Shown: positions 40,055 to 48,444 of the stretch, one piece after another
Layout: each line of letters opens with the position of its first letter
Position numbering within the stretch: position 1 is the first letter of the stretch
Source of the DNA: Actinomycetes bacterium
GTDB taxonomy: Bacteria > Actinomycetota > Acidimicrobiia > Acidimicrobiales > RAAP-2
DNA: 64,000 nucleotides
NCBI GenBank assembly: GCA_021806045.1
Contig: JAJZDI010000005.1
Location: 1 to 64,000, forward strand
Direction of reading: 5' to 3'
The notes under the pieces: generated by a model
What the model was told of the DNA's origin: nothing
What the model saw: only the letters and a program-made list of their open reading frames with translations
Database searches by the model: none
Made by a program: the position numbers and the translations under genes

Positions 40055-41185
40055 ATGACCGTGACCGACGACGCCGATCGTCCGGCGTACGACGAGTTGC
40101 CGAGCGAGTCGCCGCTCGGCGCACCGCTCGACTGGGCCTGGCTGCGGGGAGCCAAGAGCGAGTGGGGGATCCACCCGAAGCCGAGCCCGCGGGGCCTCAC
40201 CATGCTCGACATCGCGGTGGGCACCTACGGCGACATTCCCGAGCACCCGCCGCGCCGGTCGATGGCGCCGCGGGGTGCCGACGTCGACGACGACGTCGTC
40301 GACATGGGCTACATCCTCAACTCGAAGACGGACGTGTGGGCGGAGAACACCCGCGAGCTCTACGAAGAGGCCGTCGCCCGGCAGTGGTCGGCGACGAGGG
40401 ACATCCCCTGGGGCGAGCTCCAGGAGCTCCCCGACGACGTGGAGCACGCCGTGTGCCAGCTCTGCACCCTCCTGACCGAGGTCGAGATGATCGCGGCCGA
40501 CCTGCCGGCCAAGTGGATGTGGCGCATGAACCACGACTTCATCGAAGCCAAGATGTTCCTCTGCACGCAGATCATGGACGAGGCCCGCCACGCCGAGGTC
40601 TTCCGCAAGCGGGCCCTCGCCAACGGGGGTGGCCTCCTGCTGTCGCGGGGCGGACCCACCAGCCTGCTCCGCACCATCATCGAGGCGAAGACCTACACCC
40701 AGGCCTCCGCACTGCTGCACCTGCTCGGCGAGGGCTTCGTCCTCGACATCTTCCGGATGGGCGAGCTCATCGCACCGACCGACGTGGAGAAGCGGATCTT
40801 CCGCATGTGCATGCAGGACGAGGCCCGCCACGTCGCCTACGGCACCATGCACCTCCGCTACGCGGTGGAGAACGATCCCGACGTCGCCGAGGAGATCCAC
40901 GCCGCCCTCGACCACGGGGAGCAGGTCCTGATCGACTTCGGCACCGCTCCCGATGTCAGCACGGCCCTCGCCCTGCTCCTCGCCGGCGGCGCCGAGCACG
41001 TCGAGGACAAGGGCTTCCCGCTCGCCCTCGAGCTCACGAAGAAGCAGTTCACCTCGTACCTGGCCCGGTGCGAGCGGGCCGGGATCAGCCGGCTGGAACG
41101 CACGACGGTGCCGCTCGACCTGTTGGGCATCGACCCGGAGCAGGTCCGGGGCGCCGCTCCGGCGGCCCAGGGAGCGCAGTCATGA
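40055..41185 (+). CDS. ferritin-like diiron oxygenase/oxidase with two DEARH motifs
   Basis: The product is 376 residues from the ATG at 40055 with GGGGAGG upstream; the frame opens at 39995 but that start lacks a ribosome site. A four-helix diiron core is indicated by Glu142/Glu144 (LLTEVEMIAADLP), DEARH at 175-179, Glu225 (LLHLLGEGFVLD) and DEARH at 255-259. Such ExxH/DEARH pairs bind two irons that activate oxygen in R2-like oxidases, aryl N-oxygenases and monooxygenases. It heads a four-gene operon ending in a ferredoxin, a likely electron donor. The reaction is unknown. Confidence 0.85.
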   Translation: MTVTDDADRPAYDELPSESPLGAPLDWAWLRGAKSEWGIHPKPSPRGLTMLDIAVGTYGDIPEHPPRRSMAPRGADVDDDVVDMGYILNSKTDVWAENTRELYEEAVARQWSATRDIPWGELQELPDDVEHAVCQLCTLLTEVEMIAADLPAKWMWRMNHDFIEAKMFLCTQIMDEARHAEVFRKRALANGGGLLLSRGGPTSLLRTIIEAKTYTQASALLHLLGEGFVLDIFRMGELIAPTDVEKRIFRMCMQDEARHVAYGTMHLRYAVENDPDVAEEIHAALDHGEQVLIDFGTAPDVSTALALLLAGGAEHVEDKGFPLALELTKKQFTSYLARCERAGISRLERTTVPLDLLGIDPEQVRGAAPAAQGAQS

Positions 41186-41619
41186 GCCCGGCCATCGACA
41201 CGGTTGCGTTCTTCGACGCACTCTCCGACGAGATGAACGCGTCGACGGAGCGGCTGCGGATCGTCGGCGATGCCGACATGACCGCGGTGGTGGTCATGCA
41301 CCGGCCCGGGGGCGATCTGCGCGTCCGGCTGGTCTTCGAGGGCCTGATCTGCGCGGGCGTGGCCGAGGTCGGCGCGGAGGAGGCCGGCCATGCCGACTTC
41401 GCCCTGGTGGGCGACCTGGCCGACTGGCAGGGCATGTTCGACGACATCGTCGCCAACGGCCGGGCGACCGGGCTGTGGACCATCAACAGCCTGGCCCTGC
41501 TGGGCGACCGCATCAGCTGCCAGGGGGACGACCCCATGGGACTCGACAAGTTCTCCCGCTTCAACCAGACGTTGCAGGAGTTCTTCGACGGCGCCGCCCG
41601 CATCGCGGTCGCGGCCTGA
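41182..41619 (+). CDS. SCP2-like sterol/lipid-binding protein
   Basis: The product is 145 residues from an ATG overlapping the diiron stop as ATGA. The second half, ADFALVGDLADWQGMFDDIV followed by WTINSLALLGDR, resembles the SCP2 fold in strand order and length. SCP2 domains bind sterols or acyl chains, so it may present a lipid to the diiron enzyme. The homology is weak by eye, and an enzyme-specific small subunit is the alternative. Confidence 0.62.
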   Translation: MSPAIDTVAFFDALSDEMNASTERLRIVGDADMTAVVVMHRPGGDLRVRLVFEGLICAGVAEVGAEEAGHADFALVGDLADWQGMFDDIVANGRATGLWTINSLALLGDRISCQGDDPMGLDKFSRFNQTLQEFFDGAARIAVAA

Positions 41620-41638
41620 ACGGCAGGAGGAGATCACC

Positions 41639-41845
41639 ATGGACGCACCCCGCTGCCCGCACTGCGGCGAACCGGTCACCCGTGCGCTCGACCTGCCCTA
41701 TGGCTGGTGGGAGTGGACGGGCGACGGCTACCGCCTGACCACCGCCTCGGACCGGGTGGACGTCTCCCCCTGGGTCCACTGGGACTGCATGGGCGAGCTG
41801 CGCCAGTTCCACCCGCAGGACGTGGGCACCTACCAGATGCGATGA
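41639..41845 (+). CDS. small CxxC protein of the diiron operon
   Basis: The product is 68 residues with AGGAGGAG before the ATG. CPHCG at residues 6-10 and a later HWDC could form a zinc site. The rest is rich in Trp and Tyr (YGWWEWTGDGY). I do not recognise the family. It may be an assembly or coupling factor between oxygenase and ferredoxin. Confidence 0.72.
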   Translation: MDAPRCPHCGEPVTRALDLPYGWWEWTGDGYRLTTASDRVDVSPWVHWDCMGELRQFHPQDVGTYQMR

Positions 41846-41855
41846 TGGGAAGGCT

Positions 41856-42272
41856 ATGAGCTTCCGGGTCGAGGAGGACGTGTGCATCGGCTGCGGTGCG
41901 TGTGACTTCTCGTGCCCGACGGGGGCGCTGACCAAGACCGAGTCGTTCCTCGGGCTCTTCGCCATCGACCCCTACACCTGCGATGACTGCGCCATCTGCG
42001 TGGAGAAGTGCCCGGTCATGGCCATCGTCCCCGATCCGGCGTGGCCGGTGTGCCGGGGGCACGGCTGCCCGCTCACCTCCAAGCGGCTGGCCGGGGTGGA
42101 CTGCGCCATCTGGCAGGAGCGCTGCCCGTCGTGCGGCTCGACCATGTGGATCACGCCCGACGGCCGCCATGCCTGCTCCCGCTGCGACCTCGAGATGAAG
42201 GTCACGTGCCCGAAGAGCCGCCATCTGGGGGAGACGGCACCGTCGCCGTCGCCCGTGTCGGCCCGTCACTGA
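41856..42272 (+). CDS. 2[4Fe-4S] ferredoxin with C-terminal zinc-ribbon-like extension
   Basis: The product is 138 residues. The first cluster motif is CIGCGACDFSCP (Cys10, 13, 16, 20) and the second is CDDCAICVEKCP (Cys42, 45, 48, 52), as in bacterial 2[4Fe-4S] ferredoxins. An extension of about 75 residues carries further Cys pairs (CRGHGC, CPSCG, CSRC) that look like a zinc ribbon. It is the last gene of the diiron operon and probably donates electrons to the diiron site. It could also serve the P450 under the matching promoter. Confidence 0.9.
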   Translation: MSFRVEEDVCIGCGACDFSCPTGALTKTESFLGLFAIDPYTCDDCAICVEKCPVMAIVPDPAWPVCRGHGCPLTSKRLAGVDCAIWQERCPSCGSTMWITPDGRHACSRCDLEMKVTCPKSRHLGETAPSPSPVSARH

Positions 42273-42461
42273 GGAGATCAGGGAAAGGCTCCCCGGTCGG
42301 GGTGGGCCTACACGGGAGCGATGGCGGGGCCGGGTGCCACAAGGGCGATCGCGCGCTGCCGTGCGGGTGGGCCCTTCCCCGGCGCGCACCCGCTGCATCC
42401 GGACCGGACGGTGGTCCGGATCCCCCAGCCGTTACCGGCGACAGGTGCGCCGTGCGTAAGC

Positions 42462-44141
42462 TCAGCGTCCGGGAGCTCGGGGTACCAGCTGGATGGCGAT
42501 GCGGCCGGCGTGGCCCAGGTAGCCCGGGAGCGACGCCGACGTCCGTTGCCACGGCGTGAGGAAGATGCTGGCGTGCTCGCGGCCGTTCGTCACGTACGCG
42601 GTGCCGAACTCGACGCGCCACTCGCGGCTCACCGACGGGCGGATCCCCCGGCTGTCGAGCTGATTGACGAACCCGATGAACTCTTCCAACTGGATGAGGT
42701 CCGGTCCGTCGTCTTCGACGTAGACGTGCTCGCCCCGGTGGAGCCGGGGGACCACGAGTGCGGCCAGCCTTCCGACCACGGGGTCCGATGCGGCAGAGAG
42801 CGGTGGGATGCGCGCAACCTGGACGACGGCGGCCACCGCTATCACGCAGGCCAGGCCCGCGACGGTGAGTCGAGTGGCCGTTCGTGACGATGCCGGTAGC
42901 CGCCGGGGCAGTCCGAGTGAGCCGAGCCCGATGAGCGAGACGACGGGGCAGACGATCGACCACCAGATCAGGTAGCCGAAGAACAGACCGGGAATGCGCA
43001 ACGCGGACAGGAGTGAGACCACGGTGCCGAGGATCCCGACGGCGCCGGCCGATATGGCGAACGGTCGGTGCCTGAGGATGCCGCCCACCACGGCGACGAC
43101 GGCCGCGACCAGGCACAGCCCGGTGGCGATCAGTTTCACGGTGGGATGTACCGGTGGCGTCCAGAGGACGGAGCCGATGACCCGAGCCGGCCCGGTGGCC
43201 AGGACTCCTTGCGCCGTGACGGTGCCCCAGAAGGCGATGGCGAGGTTCTGACCCTGGCGGGCAGCGGAGAAGTACCGGGCGATCCGGGTCAGGTTCCCCG
43301 GGTGACCCGTGATCTGCTCGACGAGCGGAGGGATCCAGGCGAGCACGACCAGGGTGCCGCCCGCTGCCCACCACCCGAGCCTCTTCGGACGGCGTCGCGC
43401 TCGCGCAGGGGGGTCGAGGGCCGGTTTGCCTCCTGCCCGCCGGCTCATCAAGGTCCGGGCCACCGTGGCGACCACCGCCGCAAGACCGCACACGGCCACC
43501 AGCGGGGCCGTGGCGATATCGGTCTGAACCACGAACGTGCCGCTGACGGCGGCCCCCAAGAGCGACAGCGGTGACCCGGCTGGCCCCGCGGCACAGAGGA
43601 CCAGCGTGAGGAGGAGGGGGAACACGATGACCGTCGGGTTCCACGGGCTCACCAGCGCACCGAGCCGGCTCTCGGAGTAGGTCACGTCGAGCGGTCCGGT
43701 GAACGAGATCTGGACGGCGAGGAGGCCGATGGCGCCGGCTGCCCACAGCGCCGCACCGTCGCCGGCACGTCGCCGGACCGCCCACACGGAGCATGCCGCC
43801 GCGGCCCCGTTGATGGTGGCGGCGCCGACGAACAGCGCTCTCGGTCCGCTTCCGATCAGCCGGGCCGGAATTGACAGCAGGTAGAACAACGAGGGGCCGG
43901 GGTGGTTCCAATTGTTGCGGTCGAAGGGGCCCAGCGACTGCGCCCATGACAGTGCGTTCCGGGTGTGGAGCTCGATGAGCGCCAGGTCGTCGGGCAGGGT
44001 GATCCGGGGCGACGCCTCCACCATGAGCCGGACCACGCCGACGGCGAACGGTAGGAGTACCAGGCCGGCGGCGAACCAGGGTGGGACCTGACGGCGGGTC
44101 CGTGGCGGGCTCGAGCCGGCTGGCGGAGAGGCCCGCTCCAT
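42462..44141 (-). CDS. GT-C-like polytopic glycosyltransferase or membrane protein
   Basis: The product is 559 residues from the ATG at 44141. There are about eleven hydrophobic helices. The first loop holds ITLPDDLALIELHTRNALSW, an acidic pair as used by GT-C enzymes, then NNWNHPGPSLFYLLSIPARL, which matches the HPGP segment of dolichyl-phosphate-mannose or ArnT-like proteins. The C-terminal 120 residues are soluble and extracytoplasmic. The family would use a polyprenyl-phosphate sugar and transfer it outside the membrane. The acceptor is unknown. Confidence 0.72.
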   Translation of the reverse strand: MERASPPAGSSPPRTRRQVPPWFAAGLVLLPFAVGVVRLMVEASPRITLPDDLALIELHTRNALSWAQSLGPFDRNNWNHPGPSLFYLLSIPARLIGSGPRALFVGAATINGAAAACSVWAVRRRAGDGAALWAAGAIGLLAVQISFTGPLDVTYSESRLGALVSPWNPTVIVFPLLLTLVLCAAGPAGSPLSLLGAAVSGTFVVQTDIATAPLVAVCGLAAVVATVARTLMSRRAGGKPALDPPARARRRPKRLGWWAAGGTLVVLAWIPPLVEQITGHPGNLTRIARYFSAARQGQNLAIAFWGTVTAQGVLATGPARVIGSVLWTPPVHPTVKLIATGLCLVAAVVAVVGGILRHRPFAISAGAVGILGTVVSLLSALRIPGLFFGYLIWWSIVCPVVSLIGLGSLGLPRRLPASSRTATRLTVAGLACVIAVAAVVQVARIPPLSAASDPVVGRLAALVVPRLHRGEHVYVEDDGPDLIQLEEFIGFVNQLDSRGIRPSVSREWRVEFGTAYVTNGREHASIFLTPWQRTSASLPGYLGHAGRIAIQLVPRAPGR

Positions 44142-44218
44142 GACCGGCCGAGTGTACCGGCAACGCCGAATTGCGGGCGGGTCCGCCTGACCGGTTGTCG
44201 GCGTGTAGATCACGCTTT

Positions 44219-44244
44219 GTGACTTACTTGTCACTAATAGTGAC
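44219..44244. promoter_or_regulatory. triple GTGAC/GTCAC half-site operator
   Basis: GTGAC (44219-44223), GTCAC (44230-44234) and GTGAC (44240-44244) alternate in orientation. The last two form a perfect 15-base dyad GTCACTAATAGTGAC (44230-44244). The array lies between the divergent GT-C-like and HD-GYP genes and could control either. Confidence 0.5.
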
Positions 44245-44328
44245 ATTAGGCCCTGGGGTGCAGGGCAGTTCGCCCGTACCGTGACACGAGGAACGTAGTG
44301 GATCGTGGCGGCTGGAGGGCCTGGGGTG

Positions 44329-45081
44329 ATGGGGAGACGTGGGACGGCAACGGTGGCGGCACGAGTGGCGGCTTCCGGTGGTACGGATTCAGGAGCTCGG
44401 AGCGGTGCGGAGCCGAACGGGCCGATGCCGGGTGACCGCGACATCATCCCGCCCAATGTGCTCCACGCCTTCCAGCGGGCACTGTTCATCGCAGATCAGG
44501 AGACGGCTCGCCATGCAGCCCGGGTGGGGGCGGCAGCAGCGGCGCTGGGCAGATGGATGGGCCTGCCCGCCGGTGAGGTCCGGTTGCTGCGGGCGGCCGG
44601 CATCCTCCACGACCTCGGCAAGCTGGTCGTTCCTCAGGAGATTCTCGACAAGCCAGGCCCGCTGACCGCCGACGAGTGGGTCGAGGTCCGCCGCCATCCG
44701 TCGGTGGGCGCCGACATCCTGCTGGCCGTCTCGGCCGACCTGGCGCCGCTGGCCGACGCAGTCCGCTCGCACCATGAGCGGTGGGATGGCTCCGGCTATC
44801 CCGACGGTCGCGCCGGGGAGCAGATCCCGCTCGCCGGCAGGATCCTGGCCGTGGTCGACGTGTTCGATGCCGTCACATGCACCCGGAGCTACCGGACACA
44901 CACCTTGGGGGAGCTCGAGGCGCGTGCGCTCCTGGTCGCCGAATCGGGCAGTCATTTCGATGCATCCGTCGTCAGGACGTATCTCGCGGTGCGGGCCACT
45001 ACCCCGACGGGCCAGACCTGGCGCCGCCCGGAGAGCGGGTCCTCCGCGCGGGATCCCGCCCTGGTGGAGGCGACGCGATGA
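44329..45081 (+). CDS. HD-GYP domain protein (cyclic-di-GMP phosphodiesterase type)
   Basis: The product is 250 residues from the ATG at 44329 with GGAGGG nine bases upstream; a GTG at 44305 is the alternative. The HD pair is His94-Asp95 in ILHDLGKLVVP, followed by KPGPLTADEWVEVRRHPSVG, then SHHERWDGSGYPDG with the GYP triplet at 156-158, and then VVDVFDAVT. Such proteins hydrolyse cyclic-di-GMP. No sensor domain precedes it, only a low-complexity N-terminus. Its stop overlaps the next start as ATGA. Confidence 0.93.
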   Translation: MGRRGTATVAARVAASGGTDSGARSGAEPNGPMPGDRDIIPPNVLHAFQRALFIADQETARHAARVGAAAAALGRWMGLPAGEVRLLRAAGILHDLGKLVVPQEILDKPGPLTADEWVEVRRHPSVGADILLAVSADLAPLADAVRSHHERWDGSGYPDGRAGEQIPLAGRILAVVDVFDAVTCTRSYRTHTLGELEARALLVAESGSHFDASVVRTYLAVRATTPTGQTWRRPESGSSARDPALVEATR

Positions 45082-45569
45082 CGACCGGTGTCCACGGGTG
45101 GGCGGTGGTCCGTGACGAGGCTGCTGTGGGCGTCACATGCGTGGCGCTGGCCGTGACGGCAGCACTGTCCCTGCACGGCGCACTGGTCGCCAGCGGTCCG
45201 TCCCGACCGCTCGCCCTCACCGTGACGCCGATCGCCACGGTCACCAGCCTGTCGGGGCGAAGCGTGTACGCGGACGTGGCCGCTCCGGATGGGGCGCTCC
45301 CCCAGCAGGTGGCGATCGACACGCATGCCCCGACCTCGGTGGGGGGCGAACTGTCCGCATGGGTCTGCAGCCGGCGCTGGGTGACGGCGACGGGCGCCTG
45401 CCCTGGTCGGACCGCGCAGGTCGAGGCGCCCGGCGCCCCCTCCCGGATCGCCCTCGTGTCCGTCCCTCCGTCGATGGCAGCCGGAGACGCCGCCCACTTC
45501 CGCTTCGTGCTGGCCGGGCCGCCAGGGAATGGCGGGGGGGCGCTCGCCCTCTCAGTGGTGCCCGTCTGA
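45078..45569 (+). CDS. small secreted or membrane-anchored protein coupled to the HD-GYP gene
   Basis: The product is 163 residues from an ATG overlapping the HD-GYP stop, with GGAGG upstream. One N-terminal helix (VGVTCVALAVTAALSLHGAL) precedes an external domain with two Cys (AWVCSRRWVTATGAC) that could form a disulfide. I do not recognise a family. The coupling suggests it may sense or report envelope state to the HD-GYP protein. Confidence 0.7.
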   Translation: MTTGVHGWAVVRDEAAVGVTCVALAVTAALSLHGALVASGPSRPLALTVTPIATVTSLSGRSVYADVAAPDGALPQQVAIDTHAPTSVGGELSAWVCSRRWVTATGACPGRTAQVEAPGAPSRIALVSVPPSMAAGDAAHFRFVLAGPPGNGGGALALSVVPV

Positions 45570-45628
45570 GCCGAAGGGTGGCAGGTCGCTGCAGGGGCGG
45601 GCGTCCCGGCCCGAGCGCCGACAGGCCG

Positions 45629-46534
45629 TCAGCCGATGCGTATGGGTCCGTGGTCCGGCACCGGGCCCGCGCTCGTCCCCACCGGGTCCAGCCGGACGAT
45701 GGCGCCGGTGTCGCCCTCCGCCATCTCGTCCATGCCGATCGGTCCAGCGGCCCGGCCCGCCAGGAACTGCTGGATCACCGGATCGTCCGACGCGCACATG
45801 TCCGCCTTCGTCCCGAAGCGCACCAGCCGGGACCGGAACAGGAGGCCGAGGTGGTCAGCGGTGCGCATGACCGACTGGATGTTGTGCGTGATCACGAAGA
45901 AGGTGGCCCCGGTCTCGCGTTGGGCCGTCAGGACCAGGTCGTCGAGGTAGGCGACCCGCACCGGATCCAGGCCGGAGTCCGGCTCGTCGAACAGGACGAT
46001 CTCGGGCTCGAGCACCATCGCCCGGGCGAGGCCCGCCCGCTTCTTCATCCCGCCCGAGACTTCGCCCGGCAGCTTGTTCAGATGGTCGCCGAGCCCGACG
46101 AGCTCGGCGTTCCTGTCAACGATCTGCTGGATCTCCCGCTCGCTCTTCCGGGTGTGTTCGCGCAGCGGGAACGCGATGTTCTCCCGCAGGCTCATCGAGC
46201 CGAAGAGCGCGCCATCCTGGAACAGGACGCCGAACTTGCGCCGGACCCGGAAGAGGTCACGTTGACCGAGTGATCCGATGGATGAGCCGTCCACCACCAC
46301 CTCACCGGTGTCCGGCCGGAGCAGGCCGATGATGACCTTGAGCAGGACGGACTTGCCGGTCCCCGACGGACCGAGGATGGCGGTGATGGCACCGCGTGGG
46401 ACGTCGAAGGTCACGTCCCGGAGGACCGTGTGGGTGCCGAACGACTTCGAGACGCCGCGCACGGAGATGGCCGCGTCCGTACGGTCGATCGTCGGCAGCC
46501 CAACCTTGACCGCCTTCATCTTCGAACGGAGCAC
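45629..46534 (-). CDS. Mce-system ABC ATPase (MceG/Mkl type)
   Basis: The product is 301 residues from a GTG with GGGAGGG upstream. Walker A is GPSGTGKSV, the signature is VSGGMKKRAGLARAM, and Walker B is EIVLFDEPDSGLDPVR with the DSGLDP form typical of MlaF/Mkl ATPases. The C-terminal 50-residue extension (FLAGRAAGPIGMDEM onward) is also usual in MceG. It energises the YrbE permeases of mce operons. It is transcribed away from the mce operon 5.5 kb downstream. Confidence 0.93.
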   Translation of the reverse strand: MLRSKMKAVKVGLPTIDRTDAAISVRGVSKSFGTHTVLRDVTFDVPRGAITAILGPSGTGKSVLLKVIIGLLRPDTGEVVVDGSSIGSLGQRDLFRVRRKFGVLFQDGALFGSMSLRENIAFPLREHTRKSEREIQQIVDRNAELVGLGDHLNKLPGEVSGGMKKRAGLARAMVLEPEIVLFDEPDSGLDPVRVAYLDDLVLTAQRETGATFFVITHNIQSVMRTADHLGLLFRSRLVRFGTKADMCASDDPVIQQFLAGRAAGPIGMDEMAEGDTGAIVRLDPVGTSAGPVPDHGPIRIG

Positions 46535-46633
46535 TCCCGGTCCCTCCCACTGGTCACGGCGGGGACGCCCCCGGCGCAGCCGCTTGTCGGCCTTGGTAGG
46601 GGAACGCTCCCGGGAGGGGGACCTTTCGGTGGA

Positions 46634-48091
46634 TCAGCCGGAAGTCGAGCCGAGCAGCCCGCTGCTCGTGCTGTTCAGCGTGTTCGACAGCCCGCTGCTC
46701 GTGCTGTTCAGCGTGTTCGACAACCCGCTGCTCGTGCTGTTCAGCGTGTTCGACAACCCGCTGCTCGTGCTGTTCAGGGTGTTCGACAGCCCGCTGCTCG
46801 TGCTGTTCAGCGTGTTCGACAGCCCGCTGCTCGTGCTGTTCAGCGTGTTCGACAGCCCGCTGCTCGTGCTGTTCAGGGTGTTCGACAGCCCGCTGCTCGT
46901 GCTGTTCAGGGTGTTCGACAGCCCGCTGCTCGTGCTGTTCAGCGTGTTCGACAACCCGCTGCTCGTGCTGTTCAGCGTGTTCGACAACCCGCTGCTCGTG
47001 CTGTTCAGCGTGTTCGACAACCCGCTGCTCGTCCCCGGACCGGATCCGGTGCCCGATGCGGGAGCCGGGGACGGCCCTGAGGACGGCGGCACGGGCGACG
47101 TGGCTGGACGCAGCGGTGTGGCCGTCCCGCCAGCCCCAGCCGTGGACGACGGCGGCACGGTGTGCGTCCCCGTCGTGCTCCCGGCGGTGGGCGACGCATG
47201 GGACGGAACGGCCACGACCGGCCGGACCGGCACCTGGGGTCGGGCCGCTGCGCCGGACAGCATGAGCGCGGTGCCGACGGCGACGGCGACGGCACCCGTG
47301 GCCACGGCCATCTGCGGAACGTAGGAGGCAGCTGGCTCCTCGCCGACGACCATGTGCTGGCCCACGGCCGCAGCGTGGCGGAGCGGGACGGCGACGCGCG
47401 CCACCAGGCGCCTGGGCAGGGCCAGGACCAGGGCGATGAAGCCGCCAACCCGGCTTTCGGGGCCGGCCATCACGGCGAATTCGCGCTTGAGGGCCTGGCG
47501 TGCACGCCACAGGAGCGTTTCCACCGCGGCGACACCGACCCCCTCGTGCTCCGCGATCGCCTGGTAGGACCAGCCGGATCCCTCGCGCAGCCCGAGCACC
47601 CGCTGGTGGCGCGACGAGAGCTTGGCGAACGCGGCGGACACCATCTGCGCGTCGGCCTGGCGGACGAGCGCGTCCTCGGCGTCGTCATGGGCGACGTCGG
47701 CCGCCTGGAGCTGGGCGTCGTCCACGGGTGTCTGGCGCCGGCGACGGCGCTGGATGTCGACGCACTGGTTGGCGGCGATCACCGTCAGCCACGGGTAGAA
47801 GCGCCGCTCGCCGGCGAAGTTGGGGAGCGCCCGCCACGCCTTCGCGAACGCCTCCTGGGCAGCGTCCTCCGCCTCGTGCTGGTCGCGGAGGCGCTGGAGG
47901 CAGAACCGGAAGAGCCGGCGGTGGTAGCGCCGGTAGAGGACGTCGAAGGCGGTCGCATCACCGGCCTGGCACCGTTCGACGAGCTCACGATCCCGCCGGA
48001 TGTCCACGTTGCCGTCGCCGGATTCGCTGACGTCCACCAGGCCATCGGGAACCACACCGACAAGGTGGATGTCGTCGCTTCGGAGCGCCAC
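46634..48091 (-). CDS. ECF sigma factor fused to a transmembrane helix and a repeat tail
   Basis: The product is 485 residues from a GTG with GGGGAGG upstream. Sigma region 2 is RELVERCQAGDATAFDVLYR, then HEAEDAAQEAFAKAWRALPN. Region 4 is LSSRHQRVLGLREGSGWSYQ, then AIAEHEGVGVAAVETLLWRA. After about residue 215 it does not end. A hydrophobic helix (YVPQMAVATGAVAVAVGTALML) follows, then a Pro/Thr/Ser-rich region and 11 copies of SSGLSNTLNST. The tail should lie outside the membrane. ECF proteins with such fused tails are thought to be self-regulating membrane sensors, a role I infer here. Confidence 0.9.
   Translation of the reverse strand: MALRSDDIHLVGVVPDGLVDVSESGDGNVDIRRDRELVERCQAGDATAFDVLYRRYHRRLFRFCLQRLRDQHEAEDAAQEAFAKAWRALPNFAGERRFYPWLTVIAANQCVDIQRRRRRQTPVDDAQLQAADVAHDDAEDALVRQADAQMVSAAFAKLSSRHQRVLGLREGSGWSYQAIAEHEGVGVAAVETLLWRARQALKREFAVMAGPESRVGGFIALVLALPRRLVARVAVPLRHAAAVGQHMVVGEEPAASYVPQMAVATGAVAVAVGTALMLSGAAARPQVPVRPVVAVPSHASPTAGSTTGTHTVPPSSTAGAGGTATPLRPATSPVPPSSGPSPAPASGTGSGPGTSSGLSNTLNSTSSGLSNTLNSTSSGLSNTLNSTSSGLSNTLNSTSSGLSNTLNSTSSGLSNTLNSTSSGLSNTLNSTSSGLSNTLNSTSSGLSNTLNSTSSGLSNTLNSTSSGLSNTLNSTSSGLLGSTSG
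46656..47018 (-). repeat. 11 tandem copies of a 33-bp unit
   Basis: Eleven units of exactly 33 bases differ at only two positions (AGC/AGG and GACAG/GACAA variants). They encode the 11-residue repeat of the sigma-factor tail. Because 33 is a multiple of three, other frames stay open across the block, which creates false open frames on the opposite strand. Confidence 0.95.
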
Positions 48092-48444
48092 GTCCCCGTC
48101 CTCCCCGTACCTGCCACCCGGCGTAGATCGCTCAGATGACTACCCCTCGCCTGAGGTCGCGCACCTCGAGGCAACGTCACTATACGGATCGTTCCCCGTC
48201 CTGCCTACCGGGCAACGGACACTGATGAGACAACTTTCGGACAACCCGCCGTCCGGACCGTCAAGACCGCAAGGTCGGGCGCCGACAGCCGTTCCCCCTC
48301 CGACGACTGCGGCTGACCGACCGCCCTCGGGCGACTCGGCGGCCGGCGCCCGCCAGCGGGTACCAGTCAGTAGGGACCGGGGAACCGGACATGGATGCTG
48401 CTCCCCGACGCATCGGGATCGCAGCGCAAGCGGAGGAGGATGAC
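48092..48444. other. divergent regulatory stretch between sigma factor and secreted protein genes
   Basis: These 353 bases hold no convincing gene. A sigma-A-like promoter points left at 48179-48207. The rightward promoter for the secreted protein is not clear by eye. Confidence 0.5.
48179..48207 (-). promoter_or_regulatory. promoter for the sigma-factor gene
   Basis: On the minus strand TAGGCA (48207-48202) and TATAGT (48184-48179) are separated by 17 bases. Transcription would start about 80 bases upstream of the GTG at 48091. Confidence 0.45.

Noticed and set aside
46656-47018. CRISPR-like appearance of regular 33-bp units
   Set aside because: The units are contiguous with no spacers and are translated in frame within a sigma-factor gene.
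46278-47324. Plus-strand frame with PLLVLFSVFD repeats
   Set aside because: It is the antisense of the 33-bp repeat in the sigma-factor gene. The repeat length keeps all frames open. The sigma-factor frame has recognisable domains and a ribosome site.
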